Assembly (NCBI GenBank): GCA_029060025.1
Contig: JAIDUV010000024.1
Location: 1-32,785, forward strand
DNA from: Clostridia bacterium
GTDB taxonomy: Bacteria > Bacillota > Clostridia > Christensenellales > UBA3700
Reading direction: 5' to 3'
Length of the DNA stretch: 32,785 nucleotides
In this document: positions 32,137-32,785 of the stretch, one piece after another
Layout: each line of letters begins with the position of its first letter
How positions within the stretch are numbered: position 1 is the first letter of the stretch
Made by a program: the position numbers and the translations under genes
Notes under the pieces: model-generated
What the model was told of the DNA's origin: nothing
The model's input: only the letters and a program-made list of their open reading frames with translations
The model's database searches: none

Positions 32137-32415
32137 TGTTAATCCTATACTTATATATCATTACTTTTTTACGAAAACGCATTAGATTTCTCGACTTCGC
32201 TCGAAATGACGTCAAAAAAATCAAAAGTCACACACTCCATACGCATTTTCGTTCGGGGAGAAGAGAGATAGGCAAAACATAAAATTGTAGATTTTTTGTC
32301 AAGATAGTCTTTGACGAGAGCCGTCGTACTTGCCGTACGTCGGTTTGAGCCAAAGGCTGTATTGGCGGAAAAGATACTTTTTAGTTTTGTTTAGCCTATC
32401 TTTGAGCCGAACATA
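32137..32415. other. Gap between secA and prfB
   Basis: 279 bp without a gene. It holds one dispersed repeat copy (32185-32214), a TTGACA on the minus strand at about 32297-32302 without a good -10 box, and an imperfect stem (CCGTCGTAC/GTACGTCGG, near 32322-32344). The stem lacks a T-run. No clear terminator of secA is visible. Confidence 0.5.
32185..32214. repeat. Copy of the dispersed repeat
   Basis: GATTTCTCGACTTCGCTCGA followed by AATGACGTCA. This is the cleanest copy of the family in the window. Confidence 0.7.
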
Positions 32416-32785
32416 TTATTTTCCGCAGCACTGCTTGTATTTCTTCCCGCTCCCGCAAGGACAGGGGTCGTTACGTCCAACTTTCTTACCGCCTCGAACG
32501 ACTGTCTTTGCCTTGGCTTCTTCATTGGTAACCATTTCGACATTCTGCTCTTTGTTCTGCTGCTGAATTGGATTTCTTTCAAACTTGCTCTTGACCAAAG
32601 TACGCACCGTATCGTATTGAATTGACTCAATCATCTTTTCAAACATATCCAAGCCTTCAATGCGATATTGCGTAACCGGATCTCTCTGAGCGTACGCAAC
32701 AAGACCGATACCCTGCTTGAGTTGATCCATAGCGTCAATATGATCCATCCACTTTTTATCGACGTTGTAGAGCATACATTCTTTT
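32416..32785 (-). CDS. secA: Preprotein translocase SecA, C-terminal part, cut by window edge
   Basis: Only the last 122 residues are visible; the frame stays open to the right edge, so the gene begins outside the window. SecA is the ATPase motor that drives secretion through SecYEG. The visible part covers the end of the helical scaffold/wing region ([30 protein letters not shown], then [16 protein letters not shown]), a variable linker, and the C-terminal SEC-C zinc motif ([19 protein letters not shown]), which binds SecB or ribosomes in other bacteria. The motif Cys residues are intact. The stop is at 32416-32418. Prfb follows after 279 bp. Confidence 0.96.
   Translation of the reverse strand, partial: KECMLYNVDKKWMDHIDAMDQLKQGIGLVAYAQRDPVTQYRIEGLDMFEKMIESIQYDTVRTLVKSKFERNPIQQQNKEQNVEMVTNEEAKAKTVVRGGKKVGRNDPCPCGSGKKYKQCCGK

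Noticed and set aside
32281-32302. Promoter for prfB based on TTGACA on the minus strand
   Set aside because: The hexamer at 17 bp distance is TGTTTT, a poor -10 box, so I do not list it as a promoter.

Overview
The window reads as a chromosomal stretch from an uncultured anaerobic, low-GC Gram-positive bacterium (Bacillota, Clostridia-like). Grounds: strong TTGACA/TATAAT promoters, AGGAGG-type ribosome sites, lipoprotein signal peptides, a mixed-acid fermentation block (pflB-pflA-adhE) with a consensus Rex operator, and Clostridia-like gene clusters such as secA-prfB and tilS-hpt. All genes lie on the minus strand except one malic enzyme gene. Both window edges cut a gene: a LURP-one-like gene on the left and secA on the right. 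No tRNA, rRNA, CRISPR array, transposase or recombinase gene was seen.

Layout from low to high coordinates. 1-5874: a housekeeping cluster transcribed leftwards from an apparently leaderless promoter, tilS > hpt > cca > rmuC > PHP phosphoesterase > LURP-one-like protein (tRNA maturation, purine salvage, DNA maintenance). 6010-10155: an ABC importer of the TrpXYZ-like type with two tandem lipoprotein binding proteins, each followed by a strong hairpin, then permease and ATPase. 10388-11557: malic enzyme on the plus strand, with a bidirectional terminator. 11646-13327: two predicted lipoproteins of unknown function. 13539-19277: the fermentation block pflB > pflA > adhE, with a perfect Rex site upstream of adhE and a separate dyad just downstream of the pflB promoter. 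19528-22960: class I lysyl-tRNA synthetase carrying an unusual C-terminal tRNA-binding domain, then a membrane protein of unknown function and a MmcQ/YjbR protein. 23082-23927: an AraC-type regulator.

24275-29389 is the most unusual gene, a 1704-residue surface protein: signal peptide, a DUF6273-like region, Ig/MBG-like repeats, membrane segments, a Val/Glu-rich repeat stalk and a C-terminal domain that also appears in the membrane protein at 19897. Its upstream region holds two nested inverted repeats. The inner one is 31 bp with 30 matches and encloses 69 bp with a very good promoter that now points AWAY from the gene. This is the geometry of a phase-variable invertible promoter caught in the OFF orientation, and is the leading candidate for an undescribed system here. 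An alternative is a small MITE carrying a promoter.

29839-32785 returns to housekeeping genes: secA (partial) > prfB (without the usual programmed frameshift) > tsaD. Degenerate copies of a short dispersed repeat family (roughly GATTTCTCGACTTCGCTCGA...ATGACA) sit in several intergenic gaps.
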